From positions 1,612,001 through 1,676,000 of the forward strand of contig NZ_FXAX01000001.1 of the NCBI RefSeq assembly GCF_900177805.1: a stretch of 64,000 nucleotides of DNA, read 5' to 3'. Position numbers and translations under genes: made by a program. Below the pieces are notes generated by a model. It had not been told where the DNA came from, did not search any database, and was given only the letters and a program-made list of their open reading frames with translations. The stretch's first letter is position 1. Each line of letters opens with the position of its first letter. Positions 24,689 through 34,797 of this stretch are shown piece by piece. The DNA is from Fibrobacter sp. UWB13 (lineage in GTDB: Bacteria > Fibrobacterota > Fibrobacteria > Fibrobacterales > Fibrobacteraceae).

Positions 24689-27600
24689 CTACCTTACAGT
24701 CACAATTCTTGCCAGCGAGCCACTGCGGACGATGTAGCGCCCTGCCCTCGGGACCGCAATATTCACCGACGGACCATGCGCACGGACGGACTTCACCAAG
24801 CGTCCCTGCATATCCATCACGAGCACCGGTCGATTTTCAGAAAGCCCCGAAACCGCAATGTCACGGGCAACCACCTGGACATTCAACGGAGCAACCTTCG
24901 CCATCACCGGAGTCGGAATCGCCACGGGACCTTCGCCACTACCCGAGCCCGCCTCAGCAAGCACAACCGTTTCCTTATAGCCCACAACATACGGCTCATC
25001 CGAATCGCCAAAAGAATCCTTCACCACCGATTCTGCACAAGCCGAGGTCGTATCGTAAGCAAATACCGGCAAGCATCCGTTATCCACCCACGGGTTCGAC
25101 AAGTATCTCGAGGATTCCTGCGAAATTGACGCAAACTTCATCTTTTCAAAGTTCAGCGCCTTAATCAAAGTGTCACGACGAATTGCATTTTCTGCCACAG
25201 CCCCCAAAGCCTGATAATCCGCAAAATTTGCGCCATAGAAAATATCAGACAAGTCGTTAGAGCCCGTCACTTCATAAGCCACATTGGCAACTTTATCCCC
25301 CGACAAAACATCCACATACGAATATGCATTCGAAATAATAGAAGTATCCATTGTAGCAATGAACCCGCCCGTTACCGATTTCGGAGACTCGTTCTTAATT
25401 TCGCCCCTATTATAAACGGTCTGCAATACAACACCCTTGCTCTTACCGACAATACCGCCAGCATAAGCCTCCTCAGCAGCCACCTTCACCGTTACCGGAC
25501 CGTAGTTAAACAAATTGGACACTGAAGTTGTCACAGAATATATCTTCTGAGCCGGAACGTAATAGATATACCCGTAAGCACGACCTTCTATACCACCGGC
25601 GTAAACCGTCTTTCCAGAAAGTGCATGCACGCGTCCCCAGTTACCGCTATCCGTAACCCTCGTCGAATCATGGCTACCGATAATACCACCCACAGAGAGG
25701 ATCCCCGCCACAGAAGCTCCTTCCACCAAGCCCGTATTGAACACGCTGCTTACCGTCGCCTTATGCGAGTAACCTGCAATGCCGCCACCCGAAACAGAAC
25801 TTTCCCCGGAAACAAGAACCATGCCCGAATTGGTATTTTTACCAACATACGCCGGATCGCCATTAGAAACCTTATAGGCATAGCCCACAATACCGCCAGC
25901 AACGCGTCCGTAAACGCGACCCGAATTGTTCAAATTTTGTAGCACGCCATAAGATTCGCCAGCAATACCACCAGCAATATTCATAGAAATAACAGTCGTA
26001 TTCTCGTTCTTGGAATTCATCAGAACGCCATACGACATGCCCTGATTGTAAGCCACGATTCCACCGACAGATTCTCCGCCACGCACAAGGCTTTTGCGGA
26101 CCGTCACGTTCCTAATGCAACCGCCATTCTTAATTGCAACCGCAGCCGCAGATGTTCCATAATCGTTTTCAAAACGGCTATTCGCAATCGTCAAGTTTTC
26201 AACAATCGAATTCGTATCCACGCAGAAGAACATCGCACGCGTCATGTTGAGTCCATAAATCGTGTGATTCTGACCATCAAAATTCATCTTAAAGCAACGA
26301 CCGCTCGTATCGATAGAGGTCTTGCGCATCGAAAGGTGCACAGAATCCTCCCCCATCACGATATCGTTTGATAACTGGACCTTGAACTTCTTGTAGCCAA
26401 AAGACGTACCCGCTTCAAGCAAAGTCGAGAGTTCGTCCGCCGTCGAAATCGTGTAAACGACAGTATCATCTACAACCTTCGATGCTGGGAACGCATATTG
26501 TTGTACATCAAAGTAAATCGAATCATTTTTGTACAAGCTATCAAACGAAAGCACCGGATACCCGCCACGGCGCACCCACAATTTGCGGTCCGCAACGGCG
26601 CCCGCTTCCGTATTCAAGAGAGCAAGCATCTCATCGCTTTGCAATTCAGAAGTTTTCTTTTCGCTCTCCGGATAATCTATTTCATTGTAGTTTTTGCCCG
26701 CCGCCTTAACACCAGCAAGAGTCTTGTCAAAGTAAGTATTACGCGGAGCATCGATATCAAGAGCATAACCAACGACACCGCCCACAGAATCACCCTTAAG
26801 ACTCGGAGACGCGCTATACGCATTTGCCACATAAGCGGACGGATAGCGGCTGAGTCCCAAGATACCGCCAACATAGCTATCGCCATAAGAAAGCTTGCCA
26901 TTCGCTAAAAGTTTTCCACGGTTGTAGACATCGCTAACCACGACAGCGTTGCAGTATCCGGCAATACCGCCCACGTTCAAAGCTTCGGATTCACTCGACG
27001 TATCGGCAACAACACCCGTCACATCGCCATAGTTAAACGACTGGCGCAATCCCGGTTCCTTCAAGAAAGGTCCTTCCATCGAACCGACGACACCGCCCAC
27101 ATGCGTACGGAACGTTCCACTACCATAGACGTCACCGCGATTTCTGAGTTTAGTCAAGCCATTCGAGTAAACATGCAATTCGGTCCAACCAATAGCACCA
27201 CCAACATACGTTTCGGTCAACTTGCCAAAGCCATAAGCCGTAACAGAGCCACGATTAAGCGCATTCGTGAGGCTCGCCTTATCGGACTCGCCCACAATAC
27301 CGCCGACCATGAGTTTGCCCTTTTCAATCCTGTTGTCAAGAACACCAAGCACATTCCCTGCATTCAAGAAATCGCGATTGTCGCTAGACTGATCCACATG
27401 CAGCAAGTGCGCCCCCGCAATGCCACCGACAACAGCAATCGAAGACCAAAAAGATTTTGCAGTATCTGATGCAAAGAGCACCTTAGCCGTAACTTTTCCA
27501 TAGTTCTGGAGATTTTCCATGTTTCCAAGAACAGAGCCCGCAATGCCACCCGCATACGTCTGCATATACGGAGATTCAATTTCAACATCGCCATGGTTGA

Positions 27601-28399
27601 CGCAACTTGCGATAGCCGTACCACGACCCGTTTTAGAGTAACCTGCAATACCGCCAATGTAGACATCGCTATTAGGGTCATTCTCTTTCAGCGAATCATT
27701 CGCAAAGTAAACACGAGCTGAATTAGTACTGCCCAAGATTCGCCCTGCAGCAAAACCTGCAATACCGCCCACGTAACCATTGGCACTAACAGAACCGCCA
27801 ACAACATTGCTATTGAGAATCATGGCATAACGTCCGTCATCTTCAGAAACGCTCGACATGTAGGCCGCAATGCCACCCGCATAATAAAGCGCCCGGACAT
27901 CCGTATTATAAACATTCACGTTCCAGATGCGGGCATGCAAATGTTCCGCAATCGCAGCTGCAGACACCGCCGAATCACTACCGAACGAGCTATTCGCCAC
28001 ATTAAAATCGTGAACAGAACCCGCACTCGTGCCGACCAAGCCAAACAAAGCATGTTCTGCATTTACGCCATAGACCGTATGCCCACGGCCATCGAAATCG
28101 CCTACAAAATATTCTTCTCGATCGCGATTTTTCCATCTTTTATCACTAAGCTTGGATGTATCGGCACCAAAAACAATATCATTTTTCAAATAAGCCTTGA
28201 TATTCTCTTTGCCTGTATTCGCTGTAGTTACCGAATCCAGGAAGCCAATCAATTCTTCAGGGGATGTGATTTCATAAAATTTTTGACCATTCTCGGTCAC
28301 AACTTTCGGCACCCTCGCCGAGCCATTCCACGCCGCAAACGAAACTTGAGCCAGAACAGCAACCCCCATGGCTACCGCAGTATAAAACTTTTGGTGCAT
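24689..28399 (-). CDS. Large secreted GLUG-repeat protein with type IX-like sorting domain
   Basis: The 1236-residue protein has a signal peptide ending VSFA and then two similar halves. Each half begins with a capping segment (YEITSPEELIGFL in the first, YTISTADELSTLL in the second), followed by a D-F-D-G-x-x-H-T-x-Y-G motif and then GLUG repeats. About nineteen copies of a YxGGIxG motif are visible, predicting a beta-helix or solenoid. The C-terminal 65 residues (VLVMDMQGRLVKSV, then RAGRYIVRSG) resemble a type IX sorting domain. The start at 28399 follows AGGAG; the ATG at 28414 overlaps that site. GLUG proteins are usually surface adhesins or substrate binders. Confidence 0.8.
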   Translation of the reverse strand: MHQKFYTAVAMGVAVLAQVSFAAWNGSARVPKVVTENGQKFYEITSPEELIGFLDSVTTANTGKENIKAYLKNDIVFGADTSKLSDKRWKNRDREEYFVGDFDGRGHTVYGVNAEHALFGLVGTSAGSVHDFNVANSSFGSDSAVSAAAIAEHLHARIWNVNVYNTDVRALYYAGGIAAYMSSVSEDDGRYAMILNSNVVGGSVSANGYVGGIAGFAAGRILGSTNSARVYFANDSLKENDPNSDVYIGGIAGYSKTGRGTAIASCVNHGDVEIESPYMQTYAGGIAGSVLGNMENLQNYGKVTAKVLFASDTAKSFWSSIAVVGGIAGAHLLHVDQSSDNRDFLNAGNVLGVLDNRIEKGKLMVGGIVGESDKASLTNALNRGSVTAYGFGKLTETYVGGAIGWTELHVYSNGLTKLRNRGDVYGSGTFRTHVGGVVGSMEGPFLKEPGLRQSFNYGDVTGVVADTSSESEALNVGGIAGYCNAVVVSDVYNRGKLLANGKLSYGDSYVGGILGLSRYPSAYVANAYSASPSLKGDSVGGVVGYALDIDAPRNTYFDKTLAGVKAAGKNYNEIDYPESEKKTSELQSDEMLALLNTEAGAVADRKLWVRRGGYPVLSFDSLYKNDSIYFDVQQYAFPASKVVDDTVVYTISTADELSTLLEAGTSFGYKKFKVQLSNDIVMGEDSVHLSMRKTSIDTSGRCFKMNFDGQNHTIYGLNMTRAMFFCVDTNSIVENLTIANSRFENDYGTSAAAVAIKNGGCIRNVTVRKSLVRGGESVGGIVAYNQGMSYGVLMNSKNENTTVISMNIAGGIAGESYGVLQNLNNSGRVYGRVAGGIVGYAYKVSNGDPAYVGKNTNSGMVLVSGESSVSGGGIAGYSHKATVSSVFNTGLVEGASVAGILSVGGIIGSHDSTRVTDSGNWGRVHALSGKTVYAGGIEGRAYGYIYYVPAQKIYSVTTSVSNLFNYGPVTVKVAAEEAYAGGIVGKSKGVVLQTVYNRGEIKNESPKSVTGGFIATMDTSIISNAYSYVDVLSGDKVANVAYEVTGSNDLSDIFYGANFADYQALGAVAENAIRRDTLIKALNFEKMKFASISQESSRYLSNPWVDNGCLPVFAYDTTSACAESVVKDSFGDSDEPYVVGYKETVVLAEAGSGSGEGPVAIPTPVMAKVAPLNVQVVARDIAVSGLSENRPVLVMDMQGRLVKSVRAHGPSVNIAVPRAGRYIVRSGSLARIVTVR

Positions 28400-28453
28400 A
28401 AACACTCCTGCCAAATTACCTATAAGCTATAATATACAAAATATATTACGGAC

Positions 28454-28488
28454 AAAAAAAGCCCGACCAGGAATAAAACCTTGTCGGG
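28454..28488 (-). terminator. Intrinsic terminator after ispF
   Basis: CCCGAC (28462-28467) pairs with GTCGGG (28483-28488); the minus-strand transcript ends in seven T. Confidence 0.8.
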
Positions 28489-28532
28489 AATACACTCGTG
28501 CCATCCTGAGCGAAGTCAAAGCACCAGTAAAA

Positions 28533-29018
28533 TTACAGACTGCGCACCATCGCAACAGCTTGGCTGGCAATGCCTTCGCCGCGACCCGTAAAGCCGAGTT
28601 TTTCCGTCGTCGTCCCCTTGATGCCAATCTGCTTCACATCCAGACCGAGCACGCGAGCGATATTTGCCTTCATTTGTTCCTTGTGCGGGTTCACCTTCGG
28701 GCGTTCGCACATCACGATGCTATCGATGTTGATGATTTCGTAGCCCGCCTTCTTGACTTCTTCGCCAACCTTGCGCAAAAGTTCCAGGCTATCAGCGCCC
28801 TTGAACGCCGGATCCGTATCCGGGAAGTACGTGCCGATGTCGCCAAGACCCGCAGCCCCGAGCAAAGCATCGCTAATCGCATGCAAAAGCACATCGGCAT
28901 CGCTGTGGCCGAGCAAGCCCTTTTCGTACGGGATGTCCACGCCGCCGATAATGCACTTACGGCCTTCCACCAGCTTGTGAACGTCAAAACCAATACCAGA
29001 ACGATAAATCTTATCCAT
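28533..29018 (-). CDS. ispF: 2-C-methyl-D-erythritol 2,4-cyclodiphosphate synthase
   Basis: IspF forms the cyclic diphosphate intermediate of the MEP pathway to isoprenoids, releasing CMP. The 161-residue protein has the conserved zinc-binding motif GFDVHKL (D and H) at the N-terminus, [15 protein letters not shown] in the middle with the third ligand histidine, and [16 protein letters not shown] at the C-terminus. Length is standard. The start at 29018 has AAAGGA upstream and removes a non-homologous N-terminal stretch. A terminator follows the gene; no other MEP gene is adjacent. Confidence 0.97.
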   Translation of the reverse strand: MDKIYRSGIGFDVHKLVEGRKCIIGGVDIPYEKGLLGHSDADVLLHAISDALLGAAGLGDIGTYFPDTDPAFKGADSLELLRKVGEEVKKAGYEIINIDSIVMCERPKVNPHKEQMKANIARVLGLDVKQIGIKGTTTEKLGFTGRGEGIASQAVAMVRSL

Positions 29019-29070
29019 AATAATTCCTTTTTTTGCGCTTGGAAAAATAAAAAAATACAAGCAAAACCAT

Positions 29071-29646
29071 TTAAACCATATTTGAAATTTTCCTAACTAT
29101 TTCAAAAGCAGTAAAACCAACCATAAACTCGCTAACCCACACTAAAATGCGGATATATAAATCAGATTTTTTTTTCACAAATAGCAATACTATAATTAAC
29201 CAAAGAGCAATAGATAGTAATGCCGCTCCAAAAAAGCCAAGCATTGGATTGGACGGGAATGCTGTTTGAAAAAATTTTGCAAGCCAAAAATTCAAAAAGA
29301 CAACATTAGGCAAAACAATAAGGACATACACCAAAATTTTCGGAATTTCCTTAAGCACTAATGTCAATGAAATTCTTTTTTTCGGCATTGCTTCCATTGA
29401 CTTTTCTTTAAAATCTTCTGTAAGGACTATTGACGGCTTCTCATTCAAAGCATTTTTTATTTCATGAAAAGCCGTTACCGAGGTTTCTTTTAGTTCCTCC
29501 AAATTATCATGTAAAGTAAACTGTTCCGCTTTTTCTTCAGCCCTCAAACGTTCCATAACAGCAGCATGATCCGGATTCGGAGCATCGCACCAAAGGCAAC
29601 GAGGCATATCATCTTCGTACTTTTCACCACATTTCGGACAAATCAT
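29071..29646 (-). CDS. Zinc-ribbon membrane protein of unknown function
   Basis: Function not recognised. The 191-residue product opens with a zinc ribbon, [18 protein letters not shown] (two CxxC knuckles, residues 3-21), then a charged helical stretch. Three hydrophobic helices follow (about 105-130, 135-160 and 165-185). The ribbon would lie in the cytoplasm. Start 29646 is chosen because AAAGGA lies upstream and it places the ribbon at the very N-terminus. It lies downstream of the complex I operon and upstream of ispF. Confidence 0.6.
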   Translation of the reverse strand: MICPKCGEKYEDDMPRCLWCDAPNPDHAAVMERLRAEEKAEQFTLHDNLEELKETSVTAFHEIKNALNEKPSIVLTEDFKEKSMEAMPKKRISLTLVLKEIPKILVYVLIVLPNVVFLNFWLAKFFQTAFPSNPMLGFFGAALLSIALWLIIVLLFVKKKSDLYIRILVWVSEFMVGFTAFEIVRKISNMV

Positions 29647-29674
29647 ATTTAGTTCCTTTTTAAGAACAAAATAC

Positions 29675-29707
29675 AAAAAAAACATCCCGACTTATTCAGC
29701 CGGGACG
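29675..29707 (-). terminator. Intrinsic terminator of the nuo operon
   Basis: A nine-base-pair stem (29683-29691 with 29699-29707) uses two G-U pairs on the minus strand and ends in eight T. Confidence 0.78.
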
Positions 29708-29733
29708 TTTTTCAATTTGGTAATGGTGATTTA

Positions 29734-31218
29734 CTAGCCGATCAATGCAAGTGCCGGGCGAGCGCTAATCACGAGGAGTGCGATAGCGGACACGGCAACA
29801 GCAAAGCGGAGCAAGTAAACGTATGCGTAGTTCGACTTGCAGCAGATATGGTCGCCACCACAGCACTTGTCGTCCTTTGCCGGGGCAAAGAGCACGTAGG
29901 CAATGCGGAGGTAGTAAACCGCAGCCACCAAGGAGAGGCCAAAGCCAACAGCGGCAAGCCAGCCGAGGTCAGCATTGAAGGCTTCGGTGAACAGCGTGAA
30001 CTTGGCAAGGAAACCTGCAACCGGCGGAAGGCCAGCGAGAGAAGCAAGGCAAACGGCAACGCCAAGAGCCACAAACGGACGACGGCGACCAGCACCCTGG
30101 AGGTCTTCGAGATTTTCCTTGCAATCATCCTTGCCCGACATGTAGGCAATACCCGTCAAGGCGCCTGCAGAGGCAATCGCATAAGTGATGAGGAAGTAGA
30201 ACATCGGGCCCATCTGGATTTCACCCTTGCCGAGGTAATTCGGGACCAAGAGACCAATCACGATAAAGCCAGCGTTCATCACGGCAGAGAAAGCCAAGAT
30301 GCGACGCACAGACTTCTGAGCAAGGCCACTAAATGCACCAATCACCATGGAAAGGATTGCGACAACCAAAACCACGTAGAAGAGCGGCTTAGACGGATTT
30401 GCGACAGTCACCTTTTCGGCGAGGTTCCACACAGCTTCGGCACCGGAGCGCGTCACGAGAACGCTTACCCAGACCGTACCGAGAGCGGCAAGAGCACCGA
30501 CCTTCACGACAGCGGCCATAAAGCCCGTCACAGCGACAGAGGCGCCCGTATAGACGTCAGCCACCCAGAAGTGGAGCGGAGCTGCACCAGCCTTGAAGAG
30601 GAGGCCAGCAATCACAAAGAGCATACCGACGCTGTAGATTGCCATACGGCCTTCGAGCACGTGACCGCAGAAATGCGTCGAGCCCGTTGCACCGTAAATG
30701 AGCGAAACACCGTAGAGGAAGATGGCGCAGAAAACAGCACCCGAAACGAAGTACTTGAACACGCCTTCGTTAGCGTTCACGTCCTTACGGCGGATGCCCA
30801 CGAGAGCGTAAATCGGGAAGCTCGTGAGTTCCATAGCAATGAACAAGGCAACAAAGTCGATAGCCTGAGTCATGAGCATAGCACCGCTAGTAGCAAGCAT
30901 CATGAGGCCATAAGCTTCACCGCCCTTGAACTGTTCACGACCAAGAGTCCACTGGAGGCCCGAAATACCGAGGAAACCGCAGAGGAGGATAGCCATGCAG
31001 AGCACGCGGCGAACCGGGTCCATCGCGTAAAGGTTCAAGAGAGCTTCGGTCTTTGCGTAGTACAAAGCGGCAACGCTAAGAGCAATGAAGAAAGCAGCCA
31101 CCCAAGGAAGAACCTTGTGCTTGTTTTCGTCGCGCAAGAACGGTTCAGCAGCGAGAGCCACCATGCCGCCCAAGACCACGAAGATCACCGGCAAGAGATA
31201 AACAAGATTACTTAGCAT
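29734..31218 (-). CDS. nuoN: NADH-quinone oxidoreductase subunit N
   Basis: An antiporter-like proton-pumping subunit of respiratory complex I, 494 residues and membrane-spanning throughout. Family features include a conserved helix with GAMLMTQAIDFVALFIAMELTSFPIYALVG, carrying the glutamate of helix 5, and the lysine/GLLFKAGAAPLHFW region of helix 7. A short loop near the C-terminus reads KCCGGDHICC, four cysteines not typical of the family. It overlaps nuoM by 11 bases with AAGGAGG upstream, and is the last gene of the operon before a terminator. Confidence 0.95.
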   Translation of the reverse strand: MLSNLVYLLPVIFVVLGGMVALAAEPFLRDENKHKVLPWVAAFFIALSVAALYYAKTEALLNLYAMDPVRRVLCMAILLCGFLGISGLQWTLGREQFKGGEAYGLMMLATSGAMLMTQAIDFVALFIAMELTSFPIYALVGIRRKDVNANEGVFKYFVSGAVFCAIFLYGVSLIYGATGSTHFCGHVLEGRMAIYSVGMLFVIAGLLFKAGAAPLHFWVADVYTGASVAVTGFMAAVVKVGALAALGTVWVSVLVTRSGAEAVWNLAEKVTVANPSKPLFYVVLVVAILSMVIGAFSGLAQKSVRRILAFSAVMNAGFIVIGLLVPNYLGKGEIQMGPMFYFLITYAIASAGALTGIAYMSGKDDCKENLEDLQGAGRRRPFVALGVAVCLASLAGLPPVAGFLAKFTLFTEAFNADLGWLAAVGFGLSLVAAVYYLRIAYVLFAPAKDDKCCGGDHICCKSNYAYVYLLRFAVAVSAIALLVISARPALALIG

Positions 31219-32848
31219 CGGAAGCCTCCTTCACAGATTTTTCAGATTTTGCATCAGCGGAAGCGTCGCCCTTCATCTGAGCGATGATCGAAGCGCGTTC
31301 GTCATCCTTGAAGCCTGCTGCGGCAAGCGTCGAATCCAGCTGGTGGATTTCTTCAGCCGTCATCGGAGCTTCGCCGTTATTGAGGGCGGCATTGTTTAGC
31401 ACCTGAACTGCAGCCGGATCTTCGTTCACATCAGCTTCGTTGAGGGTATCCGTCACGTATGCCGGGTGGAAACCGAACACGAGGAGGAGCAAGAGCATCA
31501 CACCGATGCTAACGCCTTCGAGCGGCATCGTGCGACGGCCTTCTTCGTATTCACGAGCCTGCTTACCGAAGATGACCTTCTGGATAAAGCGGAGCATGTA
31601 TGCAGCGGAAAGTATCAAGGTGAAACCTGCCACGAGAGCCGGGAGCGGGCCCATGTCCCACAAAGTGAGGAGCACGGAGAATTCACCGACAAAGCCTGCC
31701 GTACCAGGAACAGCGAGAGCCATCACGCCGGCAAAGCCAAAGAGCGTCGAGAACACCGGATTCTTGGAAGAAAGACCGCCAAGCTTATCAAGTTCGCGCG
31801 TACCCGCCATGCGTTCTGCAATACCCATGAGGTAGAACTGAGCGCCAGCCGAAATGCCGTGAGCGACGAGCAACACGAGCACAGCCGGAAGCATAGCTTC
31901 GGAGAGGCTGAATACGCCAGCCACAGCGAGACCCAAATGGCCCATGGAGCTGAAAGCGAGGAGCTTCTTGCCATCCGTTGCGCGGAGAGCCATGAGAGCG
32001 CCGTAAACTGCCGTGAAGAGGCCAAGCCACATCAAGCCAGAGACAGCATTCATCGAAAGCGGGAAAATCGGGAGGATCCAGACGATAAAGCCAAACACGC
32101 CGGCCTTACTCATTGCACCCGTGAGGATTGCAGAGAGCGGAGCCGGAGCTTCGGCGTAAGTGATCGCCTGCCAGCCGTGGAACGGGAAAATCGGAGTCTT
32201 CACAAGGAATGCCAAGAGGAAGCACACGAGAAGCACGTTCTGGGTTCCTTCCGGGAGGCCCTGGACAGCAACGGCGAGCGAGATGAGCGTCGAGTTATCG
32301 GCAATCGTCAAGATGTACCAGAGAGCGACCATCATCGGAGCAGAACCGACCAACGTGTAAATCGCAAACGTCATCGCAGCCTTCATTCTGTCCTTGCCAC
32401 CGAAACCAGCGATGAGAACCGCAGCCGGAATCACCATGGCTTCGAAGAAGAAGAAGAAGAGCACTGCATCAGCCGCAAGGAAGGTGCCGTTCATGGCGCC
32501 CATCAAGGAGAAGATGCCGATAGCGAAGTTGCGATAGCTTCTGCAAGTGATTCCACGAGCAGAAATCAAGGACACGAGAGAAAGGCCACTGGAGAGGAAC
32601 ACCATCCAGGAGGCAAGTCCGTGACTCGTGAGGTAGTAGTAGACAGGTCCCTTGCAGCCAGGAATCTGGAACCATTCAATAGCTTCCGTCGAAACGCTAC
32701 CGCCTGCAATCAAGGCGACAGACATGGCCGTAAAGCCAATACCCATCAAAATGGCAAGGCGGGAAGAAGACTTGGAGTCTTCCTTGGACGTCATCACCAT
32801 GAGGATGGCGGCAACGAACGGGGCGAGGACAAGGAGATGTAACAGCAT
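31208..32848 (-). CDS. nuoM: NADH-quinone oxidoreductase subunit M
   Basis: The second antiporter-like subunit of complex I, 546 residues. The motif FFFFFEAMVIPAAVLI, with the essential helix-5 glutamate, and the later FLVKTPIFPFHGWQ segment with lysine and histidine are family hallmarks. About 75 extra residues at the C-terminus (NEADVNEDPAAVQVL onward) are hydrophilic, Ala/Asp/Lys-rich and absent from typical NuoM. Its ATG overlaps the stop of nuoL by one base (TAATG), implying coupled translation. Confidence 0.95.
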   Translation of the reverse strand: MLLHLLVLAPFVAAILMVMTSKEDSKSSSRLAILMGIGFTAMSVALIAGGSVSTEAIEWFQIPGCKGPVYYYLTSHGLASWMVFLSSGLSLVSLISARGITCRSYRNFAIGIFSLMGAMNGTFLAADAVLFFFFFEAMVIPAAVLIAGFGGKDRMKAAMTFAIYTLVGSAPMMVALWYILTIADNSTLISLAVAVQGLPEGTQNVLLVCFLLAFLVKTPIFPFHGWQAITYAEAPAPLSAILTGAMSKAGVFGFIVWILPIFPLSMNAVSGLMWLGLFTAVYGALMALRATDGKKLLAFSSMGHLGLAVAGVFSLSEAMLPAVLVLLVAHGISAGAQFYLMGIAERMAGTRELDKLGGLSSKNPVFSTLFGFAGVMALAVPGTAGFVGEFSVLLTLWDMGPLPALVAGFTLILSAAYMLRFIQKVIFGKQAREYEEGRRTMPLEGVSIGVMLLLLLVFGFHPAYVTDTLNEADVNEDPAAVQVLNNAALNNGEAPMTAEEIHQLDSTLAAAGFKDDERASIIAQMKGDASADAKSEKSVKEASDAK

Positions 32849-34791
32849 TAGAGAGTACCTCCAGTCAAAATAACAATAGCCAACAACGCCACCAGGCCAA
32901 GAATGCTAAGGGCAATCTGGAGGCGAACCTTGCGCACCTGGAACGAGGCGGCACCGTCACCGAGAATCGTTGCGATTGCACCAATCGTCCACTGGGCAGC
33001 CGCGAGAATCTTGTCGACAACGACATCGCAGATCCATGCAAGCACGTTAACCGGGATGATACCCACGTACTTGTGGATGGAATCGAACAGGAACGTCCAC
33101 GTAGCCTTGCCACCTTCAGGAGCGGAGCTACCCTTAGCAGCCGGGATACGGGCATTGGCGTAAATCTTGTAAGCGATGAACATACCGAGAAGTGCAGCCA
33201 CCGTACCGAGAGCGGCAAAGACCACCGGGTTCACGTGAGTAACCACAGCCGGAGTGTTGTAAGCCTGAGCGGCGCCAACGACCGGAGCGAGCGTTTCGGC
33301 AAAGAACTTGATGCCGATGGAATCAGCCCAAAGGTAACCGGCAAACACAGCACCGAAAGCGAGAATCACCATCGGGATGAGCATGACAGCCGGAGCTTCG
33401 TGGATGTGTTCTTCACTTTCCTTAGAACCGCGGTAGCTACCGAAGAACGTAAGGATAATGAGGCGACCCATGTAGACAGCGGTAATCACAGCCGTAATGA
33501 GACCCACGACGTAAACAGCCTGGCCCATCGTGCCACTCATGAAAATCTTTTCGAGAATCAGGTCCTTGGACCAGAAACCAGAGAAGCCCGGGAAGCCTAC
33601 AATCGCGAGGAACGCAAAAATCATCACGCAGGCAGTCACCGGAGTCTTCTTCAAAAGACCACCCATCTTGCGCATGTCCTGTTCGCCCGAGAGAGCGTGA
33701 ATCACGGCACCAGCGCCTAGGAAGAGTGCAGCCTTGAAGAAGGCGTGCGTAAACACGTGGAAGATAGAAGCGTCAAAGGCGCAAACACCAGAAGCCATGA
33801 ACATGTAACCGAGCTGGCTAATGGTAGAGTAAGCAAGCACCTTCTTGATGTCGTTCTGGAAGAGACCTGCAACTGCAGCCCAGAAAGCAGTGAGCATACC
33901 GACCACCACGATAATGTCAAGCACCACCGGGAGGAGGGCAAACATGCTGCCGAGACGGGCGAGCAAGTAGACACCAGAAGTCACCATCGTTGCGGCATGG
34001 ATCAAGGCAGAAACCGGAGTCGGACCCGCCATAGCATCCGGAAGCCAGGTGAGGAGCGGAATCTGAGCAGACTTACCCGTGCAACCGATGAAGAAGAGGA
34101 TACCAGCGATAGAGAGAACCGGGATAACCAGGTCAACGTGGTTACCGCTGATGACCATGCTGATGAAGTTCGAAAGCACATCGTAGTTGAGGATAGCAGA
34201 GCCACCAATCGTCACGAGGCAGAGCATACCGAGCAAGAAGCCGATATCGCCCACGCGGTTCACGATGAAAGCCTTGTTAGCGGCATGGCAGTTCTTGATA
34301 TCCTTGTTCCAGAAACCGATGAGGAGGTAGGAGCAGAGGCCCACGCCTTCCCAACCGAGGAACGTGAGGAGCAAGTTGTCCGAGAGCACGAGCACGATCA
34401 TGCTGAACAAGAAGAGGTTGATGTAGGCGAAGTAACGGGCAAAGCCGCGGTCGCCGTGCATGTAACCGATCGAGTAGAGAGCGATGAGGGAGCCAATACC
34501 CGTCACGAACAAGAGCATGATGCGGGAAAGACCATCGAACAGGAATCCGATATCCACGCGGAACATCGGGATGTCGATCCAGTTGCAGAGCGTTTCACGA
34601 ACGCCGCCTTCCGGCATGTTAAGCGAAAGGAGAGCAACACCTGCAAAGGAGAGAGCCGGGAAGAGGACTGCGAGAGTTCCAACGAAACCTTCAGCAGGGC
34701 CCTTCTTGCTGCCCGAAGAAATGACGGCGATAGCACCGAGGATAATGCATCCCAACAACGGGAAGAGAGGTATCAAACCAAGAGAAATCAT
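32848..34791 (-). CDS. nuoL: NADH-quinone oxidoreductase subunit L
   Basis: The distal antiporter-like subunit of complex I, with the long lateral helix, 647 residues. Visible family segments include LLTFLGWEGVGLCSYLLIGFW (helix-5 glutamate) and the helix-7 region GKSAQIPLLTWLPDAMAGPTPVSALIHAATMVTSG. The stretch after residue about 540 (YKIYANARIPAAKGSSAPEG) leads into the lateral-helix and anchor region. It lies six bases after nuoK and overlaps nuoM by one base. Confidence 0.96.
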   Translation of the reverse strand: MISLGLIPLFPLLGCIILGAIAVISSGSKKGPAEGFVGTLAVLFPALSFAGVALLSLNMPEGGVRETLCNWIDIPMFRVDIGFLFDGLSRIMLLFVTGIGSLIALYSIGYMHGDRGFARYFAYINLFLFSMIVLVLSDNLLLTFLGWEGVGLCSYLLIGFWNKDIKNCHAANKAFIVNRVGDIGFLLGMLCLVTIGGSAILNYDVLSNFISMVISGNHVDLVIPVLSIAGILFFIGCTGKSAQIPLLTWLPDAMAGPTPVSALIHAATMVTSGVYLLARLGSMFALLPVVLDIIVVVGMLTAFWAAVAGLFQNDIKKVLAYSTISQLGYMFMASGVCAFDASIFHVFTHAFFKAALFLGAGAVIHALSGEQDMRKMGGLLKKTPVTACVMIFAFLAIVGFPGFSGFWSKDLILEKIFMSGTMGQAVYVVGLITAVITAVYMGRLIILTFFGSYRGSKESEEHIHEAPAVMLIPMVILAFGAVFAGYLWADSIGIKFFAETLAPVVGAAQAYNTPAVVTHVNPVVFAALGTVAALLGMFIAYKIYANARIPAAKGSSAPEGGKATWTFLFDSIHKYVGIIPVNVLAWICDVVVDKILAAAQWTIGAIATILGDGAASFQVRKVRLQIALSILGLVALLAIVILTGGTL

Positions 34792-34797
34792 TGCTTA

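Noticed and set aside
29848-32842. Long plus-strand open frames (for example 29848-31215 and 31466-32842) opposite nuoN and nuoM
   Set aside because: Low-complexity His/Glu/Arg-rich translations, typical of the reverse complement of membrane-protein genes; the nuo genes explain the region.
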